Source: CAZYSK01 sp964649415 (GTDB lineage: Bacteria > Chloroflexota > Anaerolineae > B4-G1). Taken from it: a stretch of 64,000 nucleotides of DNA. The stretch is from positions 5,650-69,649 of the forward strand of contig CAZYSK010000027.1 in assembly GCA_964649415.1 (NCBI GenBank). Reading direction: 5' to 3'. Below, piece after piece: positions 55,433 through 64,000 of this stretch. Position 1 is the stretch's first letter, and each line of letters starts with the position of its first letter. Under the pieces are notes generated by a model that did not search any database, had not been told where the DNA came from, and saw only the letters and a program-made list of their open reading frames with translations. A program made the position numbers and the translations under genes.

Positions 55433-56212
55433 CTACGGCACCAACTGCCGGGCAATCGCGTCCATCACCTGGCGGGAGACGGCCCGATCCCGCGCGGCGC
55501 GGTCCGGCGGGAGCTGGGGCACGAAGGGCGGCCCGAAGGAGACGCGCAGCCGCCCATCGCGCTCCGCCACCCCGGCCGGCAGGACACTCAAGCCCGCCCT
55601 CACCAGGAGCGCCATGAACTCCCCGGTCCCCTCGGGCGGCTCGCCCAGGCCCCCGGGCACGTCGCGCCCCTCCGGGGCCAGGCCCACCATGCCGCCCTCC
55701 TGCGCCGCCCGGCGGGCCAATCGCACCGTCCGCCGCACCGCCAGGGCGCGCGCCTCGACCTCCCGAGGGTCGGGCGGCATAGGCGGCATGGGCACGAAGC
55801 CGTACACACGCGCCACCCGCTCGAAGGCCCAGCGCGTGAGCGGGGTCAACACCCGCCGCCGCCAGGGACTCTCGGGGAAGGTCCACGCCGCCGTCATCAC
55901 CCAGTGGATCTCAGGGTCGGCGCCGGGGGCCCGGTGGGCGGCCACCGCCGCCGAGATGGCCAGCGCCACCCACCAGGTATCGAAACCAGGCCGGCTGTAG
56001 TGGTTGCACGCCACCAGGCAAGGCGCGCGCGGGGGGACGTGATCGCCGCCCAGCACCCGGAGGCCGGGGCGCACGCCCGTCATCGCCACCCGCGCATCGC
56101 GCGCACAGGACCGGGGCCGCAGCGTCAGGCCCGCCCACAGCACGCCCCCCAGGAGGCGGAGGGGGAGCCGGTAGGTGGGCCAGTCGCTTTGGGGCGGGAG
56201 TTGTGGTATCAT
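55433..56212 (-). CDS. PlsC-like acyltransferase
   Basis: 259 aa from ATG 56212. ACNHYSRPGFDTWW is a variant of the acyltransferase NHxxxxD box (six residues between His and Asp instead of four), and GLAPEGRD matches the EGxR box. Likely transfers acyl groups to lysophosphatidate or another lipid. Divergent from the MFS gene at 56326, with a family K repeat in between. Confidence 0.7.
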   Translation of the reverse strand: MIPQLPPQSDWPTYRLPLRLLGGVLWAGLTLRPRSCARDARVAMTGVRPGLRVLGGDHVPPRAPCLVACNHYSRPGFDTWWVALAISAAVAAHRAPGADPEIHWVMTAAWTFPESPWRRRVLTPLTRWAFERVARVYGFVPMPPMPPDPREVEARALAVRRTVRLARRAAQEGGMVGLAPEGRDVPGGLGEPPEGTGEFMALLVRAGLSVLPAGVAERDGRLRVSFGPPFVPQLPPDRAARDRAVSRQVMDAIARQLVP

Positions 56213-56236
56213 GCGGCCTGTTCTACCATAGACGCC

Positions 56237-56260
56237 ATGCCGGCAGGATGCCGGCGGTCC
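56237..56260. repeat. Dispersed repeat, family K (inverted copy)
   Basis: Same 22-base unit as at 18969 and 34413 but in reverse, between divergent genes. Confidence 0.75.
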
Positions 56261-56325
56261 ATTGTCGGCGGGAATCGTGGCATTGTGCAGCCTATTGTAC
56301 CACGGCATCGAGGGAAGGAGCAACG

Positions 56326-57669
56326 ATGAAGACGCGAACACTGACCCTGCGCGCGATTGACTACGTCACGATCAACGTCTACTGGTTCGGCCTGGCCTTC
56401 CTGTGGAACAGCCTCCACCCCATCATCCTGCCGGCGCTGCTCCTGCGCTTCGTGCCCGAGTCCCTCAAGAACACCTACCTGGGCGGGATGACCTTCGCCG
56501 GGCTGGTGCTGGCGATGGTGGTGCAGCCCCTGGCCGGTGGCCTCAGCGACGGCACCCGCTCCCGCTGGGGCCGGCGCCGTCCGTGGATCGTGGCGGGCAC
56601 GCTGATCGACCTGGTCTTCCTGGCCGGGCTTGCGCGGACGGTGATCGTGCGTCCGTCGGCCAGCGGCTACTGGGTCCTCCTGGCGGCCTACATGCTCCTG
56701 CAAGCGGCCTCGAACGCCGCCCATGGCCCGGCCCAGGGCTTGATCCCCGACCTGGTGCCCGACGAGCGGCACGGGCTGGCCTCGGGCATCAAGAACCTGT
56801 TCGACATGGGCGGGCTGGTCGTGGCGTCGCTGGTGGCGGGGCAGTTGATGGGCGATGGCAATCCAACGCTGGCCTTCGCCATCATCGGCGGCGTGCTCGT
56901 GGTGAGCGGGCTGATCACGGTCCTGGCCGCCCCCGAAGCGCCCACGCTCGCCTCCGGGGCATCCGCCACCAGCCAGGAGCGCCCGGCCGGAGGGCCACGG
57001 CAAGGGCTGCGCGACCTCCTGCGCGTGGATCTGCGCGCCTATCCCGACTACACACGGCTGATCGTCTCCCGCTTCCTGATCCTGCTGGGCATCTACGCCG
57101 TGCAGGGCTTCGCCCAATACTTCATCCGCGACCGGCTGGGCGTGCCCAATCCCACCGAGGTGACGGGCAACCTGATGGCCACGATCGGGCTGGCACTGAC
57201 GCTGTTGGTGTTTCCGGCCGGGCTGCTGTCCGACCGGATCGGTCGCCGGGCACTGAACCTGTTGGCCGGTGCGCTGGCGGCGGTGGGCATCTTCCTGCTG
57301 ATCTTCGTCCGCGACGTCTCGACCCTGTACGTCTTCGGCGGCGTCATCGGCATGGCCACCGGCATCTTCTTGAGCGTCAACTGGGCGCTGGCCACCGACC
57401 TCATCCCGGCCGAGGAGGCCGGCAAGTATCTGGGCCTATCCAACCTGGCCACGGCTGGATCGGGGGCAGCGGCCCGGCTGGCCGGCCCGCTGATCGACGG
57501 GCTCAACGCCATGCGCCCCGGCGCATACCTGGGCTATCCGGCGCTGTTCATCCTGGCCTCCGCCAGCGCGCTCCTAGGGACGCTGCTGATGCTGCGGATG
57601 CACCGACCGCTACCGACCGTCCGCGTGTCGGCGTCGGCGACATCCGGCGGAGCCGACACCCCAACTTGA
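56326..57669 (+). CDS. MFS transporter (GPH/SLC45-like)
   Basis: 447 aa from ATG 56326 (AAGGAG). About twelve transmembrane helices; GGLSDGTRSRWGRRRPWIVA is the typical loop of GPH/SLC45 sugar carriers and GLLSDRIGRRALNLLAGAL the second-half equivalent. The Ser/Ala/Gly-rich end (SASATSGGADTPT) is encoded by a GTGTCGGC palindrome at 57625-57659. No linked sugar enzyme is adjacent. Confidence 0.85.
   Translation: MKTRTLTLRAIDYVTINVYWFGLAFLWNSLHPIILPALLLRFVPESLKNTYLGGMTFAGLVLAMVVQPLAGGLSDGTRSRWGRRRPWIVAGTLIDLVFLAGLARTVIVRPSASGYWVLLAAYMLLQAASNAAHGPAQGLIPDLVPDERHGLASGIKNLFDMGGLVVASLVAGQLMGDGNPTLAFAIIGGVLVVSGLITVLAAPEAPTLASGASATSQERPAGGPRQGLRDLLRVDLRAYPDYTRLIVSRFLILLGIYAVQGFAQYFIRDRLGVPNPTEVTGNLMATIGLALTLLVFPAGLLSDRIGRRALNLLAGALAAVGIFLLIFVRDVSTLYVFGGVIGMATGIFLSVNWALATDLIPAEEAGKYLGLSNLATAGSGAAARLAGPLIDGLNAMRPGAYLGYPALFILASASALLGTLLMLRMHRPLPTVRVSASATSGGADTPT
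57625..57659. repeat. Palindromic element, family N (GTGTCGGC arms)
   Basis: GTGTCGGC..GCCGACAC encloses CATCCGG and forms the 3' end of the MFS gene. Confidence 0.65.
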
Positions 57670-57828
57670 ACCGCCCCGCCGTTTGACATCCACGCGGAGT
57701 TACCATATACTCCATACGCGTAAGCGCGTTGGCCCAGGCAGCATACTTCGCAGGAAGCCCTCCATAGACGCTACGGGGTAGTTTAAGAACTCCCGCTTCG
57801 CCCACATAAGCAAAGAACTGGGACGCGG

Positions 57829-57966
57829 ATTCACACAGATTTTCACAGATCTGGTTCATGAAACATCGTAATCTGCGTGTATCTGTGGAAATCCGTGTCC
57901 GATTTCGAATTCTCCGATCACCAGATATGCCAGAACGGACGGCAATAGCGAAAAACCCGGTTTCTT
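57829..57966. repeat. Intergenic inverted repeat and a half family A element
   Basis: The 316-base gap 57670-57985 has no gene. ACGCGGATTCACACAGATTT and, facing it, ATCTGTGGAAATCCGTGTCC form a long imperfect inverted repeat. AAAACCCGGTTTCTT (57950-57966) is one arm of family A. Confidence 0.55.
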
Positions 57967-57985
57967 AGCACACACAGATGATCCC

Positions 57986-58534
57986 ATGAAAAGAGTCATC
58001 AGGGTTGCACTCATCGTGCTTGGATGTACGGTGCTGGGCCTGTTGGCCGGGCTGGTGCTGCAATCGCCGATCCTGAAGGTGATCTCGGACGGGACGTTCA
58101 CGCGCTGGCGCTCGGTTGGATCGCCGCCCGAGGAGATCAGCAGCCTCCTGGGCGTCGGACAATACGGGCCGGAACACGTGGTATACGTGGAGACCGAGGC
58201 GGGCAGCGTCTACCGCTGTTGCCCGCAGGCCCCCGGCGAGTGGGAGAAGACGGACGCAACGCGATACATGTACGACCAGGGGTGTGTGGACTTGCCTCGC
58301 CGGGCCGCCCCACCCCCGAGTCCGGTGCGGGCCTGCGTCGAGATCGCCGCCTATGAGTGGGTCACAGAGCGGACGCAGTACGCCCTCCTGGATGACGGCG
58401 CGATCTGGATATGGCATCACCACGTCGGCCTGGATACGTTCATCAACGTCATCGGCAGCAGCTCGCTGATCGGCGGCCTGGTTGGCGGGCTGCTCGCCTG
58501 GTACAACGAACGTAGAAGAAAAACTGACGCATAG
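57986..58534 (+). CDS. Small two-helix membrane protein of unknown function
   Basis: 182 aa. N-terminal membrane helix (VIRVALIVLGCTVLGLLAGL), an extracytoplasmic domain with cysteine pairs (YRCCPQAPGEW; QGCVDLP; VRACVEI), a second helix near the end (GSSSLIGGLVGGLLAW) and a basic tail. No family recognised. The following 270 bases (58535-58806) show nothing but the upstream region of the GYD gene. Confidence 0.6.
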   Translation: MKRVIRVALIVLGCTVLGLLAGLVLQSPILKVISDGTFTRWRSVGSPPEEISSLLGVGQYGPEHVVYVETEAGSVYRCCPQAPGEWEKTDATRYMYDQGCVDLPRRAAPPPSPVRACVEIAAYEWVTERTQYALLDDGAIWIWHHHVGLDTFINVIGSSSLIGGLVGGLLAWYNERRRKTDA

Positions 58535-58806
58535 GTCAGGTGACCGGTAGCGCGCGCCGGTGGGTTGGCTGTCTCAACCCTGCGCACTGCGCCCAAGGCC
58601 GCGCGACACGGGGCGCAGGCGGGGGAGCCGAGACGGAGAAAGGAGATGTGCCTATAAGCCAAACGTCCTCCGATCAAGCGGTCTTCCACCGGATGACTGC
58701 ATCGGCGACCGCTATCCACCACACGCGGGGCAAGGGGGATGACCATCACCCCCGTCACGGCAGCCATCGTCCCGCTGTTCCGCAGCATACGGCCAAGGAG
58801 GTTCAG

Positions 58807-59127
58807 ATGCCTAAGTATCTTGCCCACTGCAACTACGTCGGCGAAGGCGTGAAAGGATTGCTCAAAGAGGGAGGCTCCAGTCGCCGTGCCGTCGTCGAGA
58901 AGCTGGTCGGGTCAGTAGGCGGCACCGTAGAAGCCTTCTACTACGCCTTCGGCGAGACCGATCTATACGTCATCGCCGACCTTCCGGACAACGTCAGTAT
59001 GACGGCGCTGGCGTTGTTGGTCGCGGCCAGCGGAGCGATCACGATCAAGACCACGGTGCTGATCACTCCCGAGGAAGTCGACGAAGCCGTCAAGAAGACC
59101 CCCAGCTATCGAGCGCCGGGGCAGTAG
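58807..59127 (+). CDS. GYD domain protein
   Basis: 106 aa from ATG 58807 behind AAGGAGG. MPKYLAHCNYVGEGVKGLLK, YYAFGETDLYVIADLPDNVS and VLITPEEVDEAVKK fit the GYD domain, a small ferredoxin-like fold of unknown function. It heads a run of small genes (59265, 59686) that may be co-transcribed. Confidence 0.8.
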   Translation: MPKYLAHCNYVGEGVKGLLKEGGSSRRAVVEKLVGSVGGTVEAFYYAFGETDLYVIADLPDNVSMTALALLVAASGAITIKTTVLITPEEVDEAVKKTPSYRAPGQ

Positions 59128-59264
59128 GAAGCACCGATCTCTCCGTGAGACCGTAGCGGACGCTCGTTGTCCACGACATGCTCTGTGCACCAACTGGCTG
59201 AGCAGTAACGGAGAGCGGGCGTCCATTTGCATCTGCGGTCACTTGCAGAGAAGGAGGATATACG

Positions 59265-59642
59265 ATGAAAGTCAGTACGTTCCTGGTTATCAAGGCCATT
59301 GTGTCACTCGCCTTCGGACTTGCGCTGGCACTGGTGCCAGCGGCCTTGATGGGACTGTACGGCGTCACGCTAGATCCGGCCGGAACACTTATGGGACGGC
59401 TCGTTGGGGCGTGTCTCATCGGGATTGGGCTGATATGCTGGCTGGGCAGAAACGTTGCCGGTGATGCACAACGAGCCATCACGCTGGCGCTCTTCATCGG
59501 CGACTCGGTTGGCTTCATCGTGGCCCTGATGGCTCAACTGTCTGGCCTGATGAACGCGGTTGGCTGGATGGTCGTCGCCGTCTGGCTGTTGCTGGCACTT
59601 GGCAACGGATACTGCCGGTTCATGAAGCTGGGTGCTGCCTAA
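59265..59642 (+). CDS. Four-helix membrane protein of unknown function
   Basis: 125 aa from ATG 59265 (AAGGAGG). Four hydrophobic helices, GLALALVPAALMGLYGVTLD in the first loop, and a short basic end. Similar small proteins are annotated only as membrane proteins of unknown function. Confidence 0.7.
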   Translation: MKVSTFLVIKAIVSLAFGLALALVPAALMGLYGVTLDPAGTLMGRLVGACLIGIGLICWLGRNVAGDAQRAITLALFIGDSVGFIVALMAQLSGLMNAVGWMVVAVWLLLALGNGYCRFMKLGAA

Positions 59643-59685
59643 GCTCCACTCGACCCAATCGCAAGGACACCGAGGAGGGGCAACG

Positions 59686-60096
59686 ATGAAACGGACAATG
59701 CTCATAGTCGCGATGTACATCTTGTTCTTGGGGATGGTGGGGTGTAGTCCACCCGAGTATACCGAATACGACACACTGAGCGAGCTGTGCGAACAAGCAG
59801 AACATAGCGAGCACGTCAAGGTCAGTGGCGTGCTGAAGCTCCCGGAGATCGTCATATACGACGACCGGTATCTCATCCAGTTGGTTGAGGATCTCAACCA
59901 GGAAGGGTCGCCGTTGTTGCTTCGGATCAGCAAGGGAGGAGGCAAGAACCGGATGGAAGCGCTGCCGGAGAATTACACCTACGACGACTTCAAGGTCCAT
60001 ACTGCCGACGGACGAGTAGTGGGACACGGCGATGCGGTGGTGGTATCGGGCCGGTACTTCTCAGGGTGTACGCTCACTGTTGACGTGGTCGAGTGA
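59686..60096 (+). CDS. Small lipoprotein of unknown function
   Basis: 136 aa from ATG 59686 (GAGGAGGGG). The signal peptide MKRTMLIVAMYILFLGMVGC has a good lipobox (GMVGC). The mature part is a small beta-rich domain (VKVSGVLKLPEIVIYDDRYL; VVVSGRYFSGCTLTVDVVE) resembling an OB-like fold. A terminator follows at 60130. Confidence 0.75.
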   Translation: MKRTMLIVAMYILFLGMVGCSPPEYTEYDTLSELCEQAEHSEHVKVSGVLKLPEIVIYDDRYLIQLVEDLNQEGSPLLLRISKGGGKNRMEALPENYTYDDFKVHTADGRVVGHGDAVVVSGRYFSGCTLTVDVVE

Positions 60097-60129
60097 GGGA
60101 AAGCGACAGCGTGGCTGACGCCGAAACGA

Positions 60130-60168
60130 GACCGCCCCGATCTGCGAATGGTTGGGGCGGTTTTCTGT
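60130..60168 (+). terminator. Intrinsic terminator after the small-gene run
   Basis: ACCGCCCC, a loop, GGGGCGGT, then TTTTCT. It ends the 58807-60096 genes. Confidence 0.75.
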
Positions 60169-60244
60169 TGGGCCGGTGGCAGCGGCGCGGGGCGTTGAGT
60201 GTTCCCCACACGCGTGCTCGCAGGGCACCCTGTGTCACCACTGT

Positions 60245-60273
60245 TTGCGCCCGCTCGATTGCTGTGTTATACT
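60245..60273 (+). promoter_or_regulatory. Promoter of the Mod methyltransferase gene
   Basis: TTGCGC (60245-60250), 17 bases and TATACT (60268-60273) with an upstream TG. The about 175-base leader to the start at 60449 holds nothing recognisable. Confidence 0.55.
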
Positions 60274-60448
60274 CTCGTACGGTAGTTCTTTTTGATTCCT
60301 CCGCTTCTGGGCAGTCTACACCGGCCAGGAGGCACATTCTCCAAGAGGCTATTCCGGTGTTCTGCCCGCCGTCAGGATTGAACAATGTAACGGCAGTTAC
60401 CATCCTGCTGTGCCTACGAGCACGATTTCGAGCAAGAATCGGGGTCTT

Positions 60449-63400
60449 ATGAACACACTTGATAGGCGGACCAAGAACCGTAAGAAACTGCAATCCCTCC
60501 TTCGCGAGCTCTTCCAGTTCGACTGCGCCGACCTCGACTTCGGCATCTACCGCATCATGAACCAGAAGCGCGACGAGATCGAGCGCTTCATCGAGCACGA
60601 CCTGCTCGACACGGTGGAGGCGGCGCTGGCCCGCTTCCGGGAAGCCGATCGCGGGGAACTGGAGGTGCAGCTCGCCGAGAAACGCACTCAGTTGGGTCAT
60701 GGGGCGTTCGACGAGACCGGTGCAGTGATCGAGCAATTCCGCGGTATTCCCATTGCCCGTGAGTATCAGGAGCTGCGGCGGCAACTGCGGCAGATGGCTG
60801 TCGCCGAGGAGACGGAGGCTCGCGTCTTCAACGACCTGTGGCGCTTCTTCTCCCGCTATTACGACCAGGGTGACTTCCTCAGCGAGCGCCGCTACTCCTC
60901 GCGCGGGGCCAAGTACTGCGTGCCCTACAACGGCGAGGAGGTCGTGCTCCACTGGGCCAACCGCGACCAGTACTACGTCAAGACCAGCGAGCGTTTCACC
61001 GACTACCGCTTCACGGCCGGAGAGCACACCGTCTGGTTTCGCCTGCACCAGGCCGAGGTGCCCCAGGACAACGTCAAGGGCGACAAGCGCTACTTCGTGC
61101 TCCACGAGGAACGGCCGCTGGCCTACGATGACGAGACGCGGACACTGACCGTTCCCTTCGCGTATTGCCCGCTCACCGAGGAAGAGGAGGCACGCTACCT
61201 GGGCATCTACAACGCCCAACAGTCGAAGAGCAATCGCCGCAAGAAACTTGATCGCTCCGTGCTCTGCGTGGCGCTGGAAACGGAGATCCTGAAGGCGCTC
61301 GACGAGGCGCACTTGAAAGCCGTCCTGGCTGCCGTGTCGCGCCGCCATGAACAGGCGGCGCTGGGGGACAGTCGATCCAGCACCGGCTCTTCAGGCCGGT
61401 GCCTGCTGGGTCGCCATCTCAACCGCTACACCGCGCGCAACAGCATGGACTACTTCGTCCACAAGGACCTGGGCGGCTTCCTGCGGCGCGAGATCGACAT
61501 CTTCCTCAAGACCGAGGTGATGCGCCTGGACGACCTCGTATCGGACGAGTCCGGCGACATGGCGCGCCATCCAGATATGGCGTTGCACGTGCTCACGCGC
61601 ATGCGCGTCGTGCGCCAGATTGCCCACCGGATCATCGACTTCCTGGCCCAGATCGAGGATTTCCAGAAGCGGCTGTTCGAGAAGCGCAAGTTCGTGGTGC
61701 AGACCGACTACTGCATCACGCTGGACCGCGTGCCGGAGGCGTTCTATCCGGAGATCCTGGCGAACGAAGCACAGTTGGAGGAGTGGCGGCGGCTCTACAA
61801 CGTGGATGCCTGGGAGGCGGACCTCTTCTGGCAAGGGACGTTCGACGAGGCCTTCCTGGCGAGCCATCCTTACGCGATGGTGGACACGGCCTTCTTTGAC
61901 GCGGACTTCAAGGCCTGCCTGCTGGTGAGCTTCGAGGACCTGGACGCGGAGGTAGATGGATTGCTAGTCCACGGCGAGAATTTCCAGGCGCTAAGCTTAA
62001 TGATGGAAAGGTACCGGGGGCAAGTCCAGTGTATATATATCGACCCGCCGTACAACACGGGGAATGATGAGTTCTTGTACAAAGACAGTTATCAGCACTC
62101 GTCGTGGCTCACAATGATGGAGAATCGTCTTTCGCCCGCTCGAGATATGCTTGGCAAGGATGGATTGATATTCTCTAGTATCGATGAGAACGAGGTTGAT
62201 AATCTGACCCACTTGCTTTCGCGTGTTCTTGGTGAGAGAGTGGGCATTGTTGTTATCAAGAGTAACCCCAAGGGAAGGAGTCTGGACCGTTATCTCTCCA
62301 CTTCGCACGAGTACTTACTGGCTTTTGCCAAAGATCGGACGGAGTTAGCGGGTATTCCCAAGGGGGAGAAGCAATTGGCAGACTACGGTCTTGAAGATGA
62401 AGGTGGTCACTACAGGTTGTTGGAACTTCGGAATACCCATAGGCAGTTTAACCGGCAGACCAGGTCCAACTTATGGTTCCCTCTGTACGTTGACCCTGAG
62501 ACGCAAAGGGTTTCCCTGGAAGCAAGTCTTGGTCAGGAAGAAGTTTACCCGCTGTGGGACGGCGGTATGGAAGGTTGCTGGACCTGGGGACAGGATCGAG
62601 TCGAGCAGAAAGCACACTTGCTTGTGGGGCGCAAGGTCAACGGGCGTTGGAAAATCTATCGAAAGGACTATGCACGCGGAGCAACGTACACACCAAAGAC
62701 GATTTGGGCTGATGGTGCTCTCAGAACCGATTATGCTCAGGCCGTTCTTGATGATGTGATGGGCTGGAGGGCATTTCAATCACCAAAACCACCGGCTTTG
62801 ATCCAGAGAGCATTTCGTCTTTCTTCTGATAGTGGCGAATTCGTCCTTGACTTCTTCGCTGGCTCCGGCACCACTGCCCATGCGGTGATGGACCTCAATC
62901 GGGAGGACGGCGGCGATCGCAAGTACATCCTGGTGGAGATGGGCGACTACTTCGACACCGTGATCAAGCCGCGCATCCTCAAGGTGGCCTTCTCCGCCAA
63001 TTGGAAAGATGGCGTGCCCCAGGACCGCGACGGGATGACCCACATGGTCAAGTACCATCGCATCGAGTCCTACGAGGACGCGCTGAACAACATCCGCGTG
63101 CGGCAACCGGAGGGCGGCCAACTCGAGCTTCTCCGGCAGTTCGACGACTACATGCTGCACTACATGCTCGACTTCGAGACCCGCGACAGTCCCACGCTGC
63201 TGGCCCAGGAAGCCTTCGAGAGGCCCTTCGACTACACGCTCAAGATCCAGCGCGGCCACGAGAGCCCGCAGGATGAGAAGGTGGACCTGGTGGAGACTTT
63301 CCACTATCTGATCGGCATGCACGTCCGCCGCCTGGAGCGGTACGAGCACCAGGGCCGCGCCTACGTCGTGTCCCGCGGCGAAGTGCGCACCGAGCGCGGC

Positions 63401-63580
63401 ATCGAGCGCGTAGTCACCATCTGGCGCGATACGGAAGGCCTCGACCTGGAGCAGGAGGCCGGCTGGGTCAACGCCGAGCTGCTCACCGAGCTGGTGGATC
63501 GGGTCTACGTCAACGGCTTCGAGAACCACATCCACAGGGCCGAGCCGACGGAGATCACCTTCCGCCAGCGGATGCAATAA
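60449..63580 (+). CDS. mod: Type III-like (Mod) adenine DNA methyltransferase, 1043 aa
   Basis: ATG 60449 (MNTLDRRTKNRKKL). A long N-terminal region of about 520 residues precedes a beta-class methyltransferase: IDPPYNTGNDEF (motif IV) first, a target-recognition stretch, then VLDFFAGSGTTAHAV (motif I). This order is that of Mod subunits; the size fits the large COG2189 proteins encoded next to a helicase-nuclease, which would lie beyond the right edge. Two family J palindromes (61339-61409) add RRHEQAALGDSRSSTGSSGR in the N-terminal region. The catalytic/TRD block is visibly more AT-rich than its flanks, so it may have been exchanged. Confidence 0.85.
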   Translation: MNTLDRRTKNRKKLQSLLRELFQFDCADLDFGIYRIMNQKRDEIERFIEHDLLDTVEAALARFREADRGELEVQLAEKRTQLGHGAFDETGAVIEQFRGIPIAREYQELRRQLRQMAVAEETEARVFNDLWRFFSRYYDQGDFLSERRYSSRGAKYCVPYNGEEVVLHWANRDQYYVKTSERFTDYRFTAGEHTVWFRLHQAEVPQDNVKGDKRYFVLHEERPLAYDDETRTLTVPFAYCPLTEEEEARYLGIYNAQQSKSNRRKKLDRSVLCVALETEILKALDEAHLKAVLAAVSRRHEQAALGDSRSSTGSSGRCLLGRHLNRYTARNSMDYFVHKDLGGFLRREIDIFLKTEVMRLDDLVSDESGDMARHPDMALHVLTRMRVVRQIAHRIIDFLAQIEDFQKRLFEKRKFVVQTDYCITLDRVPEAFYPEILANEAQLEEWRRLYNVDAWEADLFWQGTFDEAFLASHPYAMVDTAFFDADFKACLLVSFEDLDAEVDGLLVHGENFQALSLMMERYRGQVQCIYIDPPYNTGNDEFLYKDSYQHSSWLTMMENRLSPARDMLGKDGLIFSSIDENEVDNLTHLLSRVLGERVGIVVIKSNPKGRSLDRYLSTSHEYLLAFAKDRTELAGIPKGEKQLADYGLEDEGGHYRLLELRNTHRQFNRQTRSNLWFPLYVDPETQRVSLEASLGQEEVYPLWDGGMEGCWTWGQDRVEQKAHLLVGRKVNGRWKIYRKDYARGATYTPKTIWADGALRTDYAQAVLDDVMGWRAFQSPKPPALIQRAFRLSSDSGEFVLDFFAGSGTTAHAVMDLNREDGGDRKYILVEMGDYFDTVIKPRILKVAFSANWKDGVPQDRDGMTHMVKYHRIESYEDALNNIRVRQPEGGQLELLRQFDDYMLHYMLDFETRDSPTLLAQEAFERPFDYTLKIQRGHESPQDEKVDLVETFHYLIGMHVRRLERYEHQGRAYVVSRGEVRTERGIERVVTIWRDTEGLDLEQEAGWVNAELLTELVDRVYVNGFENHIHRAEPTEITFRQRMQ
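61339..61409. repeat. Two family J palindromes inside mod
   Basis: GCGCCGCCATGAACAGGCGG with its closing bases, and CACCGGCTCTTCAGGCCGGT. The same two hairpins make up the tandem array at 63583-64000. Confidence 0.85.
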
Positions 63581-63582
63581 CA

Positions 63583-64000
63583 CCCAGCACCAGACACCGC
63601 CGTGAACAGGCGGTGCTGGGACGGGGCCGCACCGCCGTACATGGAAAGGACATGACCATGGCTTGGGATCTTGGAGTGACACACCCAGACACCGCCGTGA
63701 ACAGGCGGTGTTGGGATGGGGCCGCGCCGCCGTAAATGGAAAGGACTGACCATGGCTTGGGATCTTGGAGTGACACACCCAGACACCGCCGTAAACAGGC
63801 GGTGCTGGGACGGGGCCGCGCCGCCGTAAATGGAAAGGACTGACCATGGCTTGGGATCTTGGAGTGACACACCCAACACCAGCTCTTCAGGCCGGTGGCG
63901 GCGTTGGGACGGGGCCGCGCCGCCGCGAATGGAAAGGACATGACTATGGCTTGGGATCTTGGAGTGACACACCCAGACACCGCCGTAAACAGGCGGTGCT
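63583..64000. repeat. 94-bp tandem array repeating a ribosome-binding site, start codon and hairpin
   Basis: Units begin at ATG 63658, 63752, 63846 and 63946 (spacing 94, 94, 100) and the array runs off the edge. Each has GGAAAGGAC, then ATGGCTTGGGATCTTGGAGT, then a family J hairpin (CACCGCCGTGAACAGGCGGT) and a GC-rich part. Each unit can encode a leader peptide MAWDLGVTHPDTAVNRRCW.. ended by a stop in the same unit. It looks like the duplicated start of the next gene. Confidence 0.85.

Noticed and set aside
63583..64000. Possible CRISPR array at the right edge
   Set aside because: Units are 94-100 bases and almost identical throughout, with no variable spacers; it is a plain tandem repeat.

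Overview
The window is GC-rich, densely coded, mostly minus-strand DNA and looks like a metagenome-assembled Chloroflexota chromosome (Anaerolineae or Caldilineae type). The evidence for that is indirect: a DUF4058 gene, a cyclase/STAND/TPR/solute-binding fusion protein, a secreted protein with the W/G-rich C-terminal module common in that phylum, a paired sugar-phosphate isomerase set, and very many short palindromic repeats lying inside genes. One scaffold gap (100 N, 51513-51612) is present. No rRNA, tRNA, CRISPR array or transposase was recognised.

Layout. 1-14.3 kb is a defence and toxin-antitoxin island on the minus strand: an SNF2 helicase (7943-10843) and a large Eco57I-type DNA methyltransferase (1713-5993), separated by an intact AbiE pair. 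To the right lie a second AbiE pair and a PIN module, both with gutted toxins, and a Phd/VapC pair. Four copies of the first ~25 codons of the methyltransferase mark the module boundaries, and a 3' scrap of a second methyltransferase copy lies at 1262-1345. 14.4-22.4 kb is metabolic: two sugar isomerases/epimerases, two methyltransferases, a CDF metal transporter with winged-helix ends, a radical SAM protein, an iron alcohol dehydrogenase/transhydrogenase and an AcuC-type deacetylase. 22.4-35.2 kb holds an ABC transporter in which two partners carry class III nucleotide cyclase domains. 35.2-40.7 kb is a tight operon (MFS, Gfo/Idh/MocA, DUF3604, CFA-synthase-like). 40.8-51.1 kb is a three-gene immune-like operon: two TIR-STAND-WD40 giants and a caspase-TIR protein. 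51.3-60.2 kb has a secreted protein, a DEAD-box helicase behind a leader terminator, HicAB, an acyltransferase, an MFS carrier and small membrane or lipoprotein genes. 60.4-63.6 kb is a type III-like (Mod) methyltransferase, followed at the right edge by a 94-bp tandem array that repeats a ribosome-binding site and start codon.

Two themes stand out. First, at least ten families of short palindromes (arms about 8-14 bp, AT-rich centres such as TTTCGGAAA, TTTCAGAAA or TTTCCAAAA) are inserted in frame in many proteins, in several reading frames, at domain linkers. Two of them sit exactly at the junctions that fuse permease, permease and cyclase into one 2333-residue protein. Second, the window carries two systems that couple environmental sensing to nucleotide or NAD signalling: the ABC/cyclase cluster and the TIR-STAND-WD40/caspase-TIR operon.
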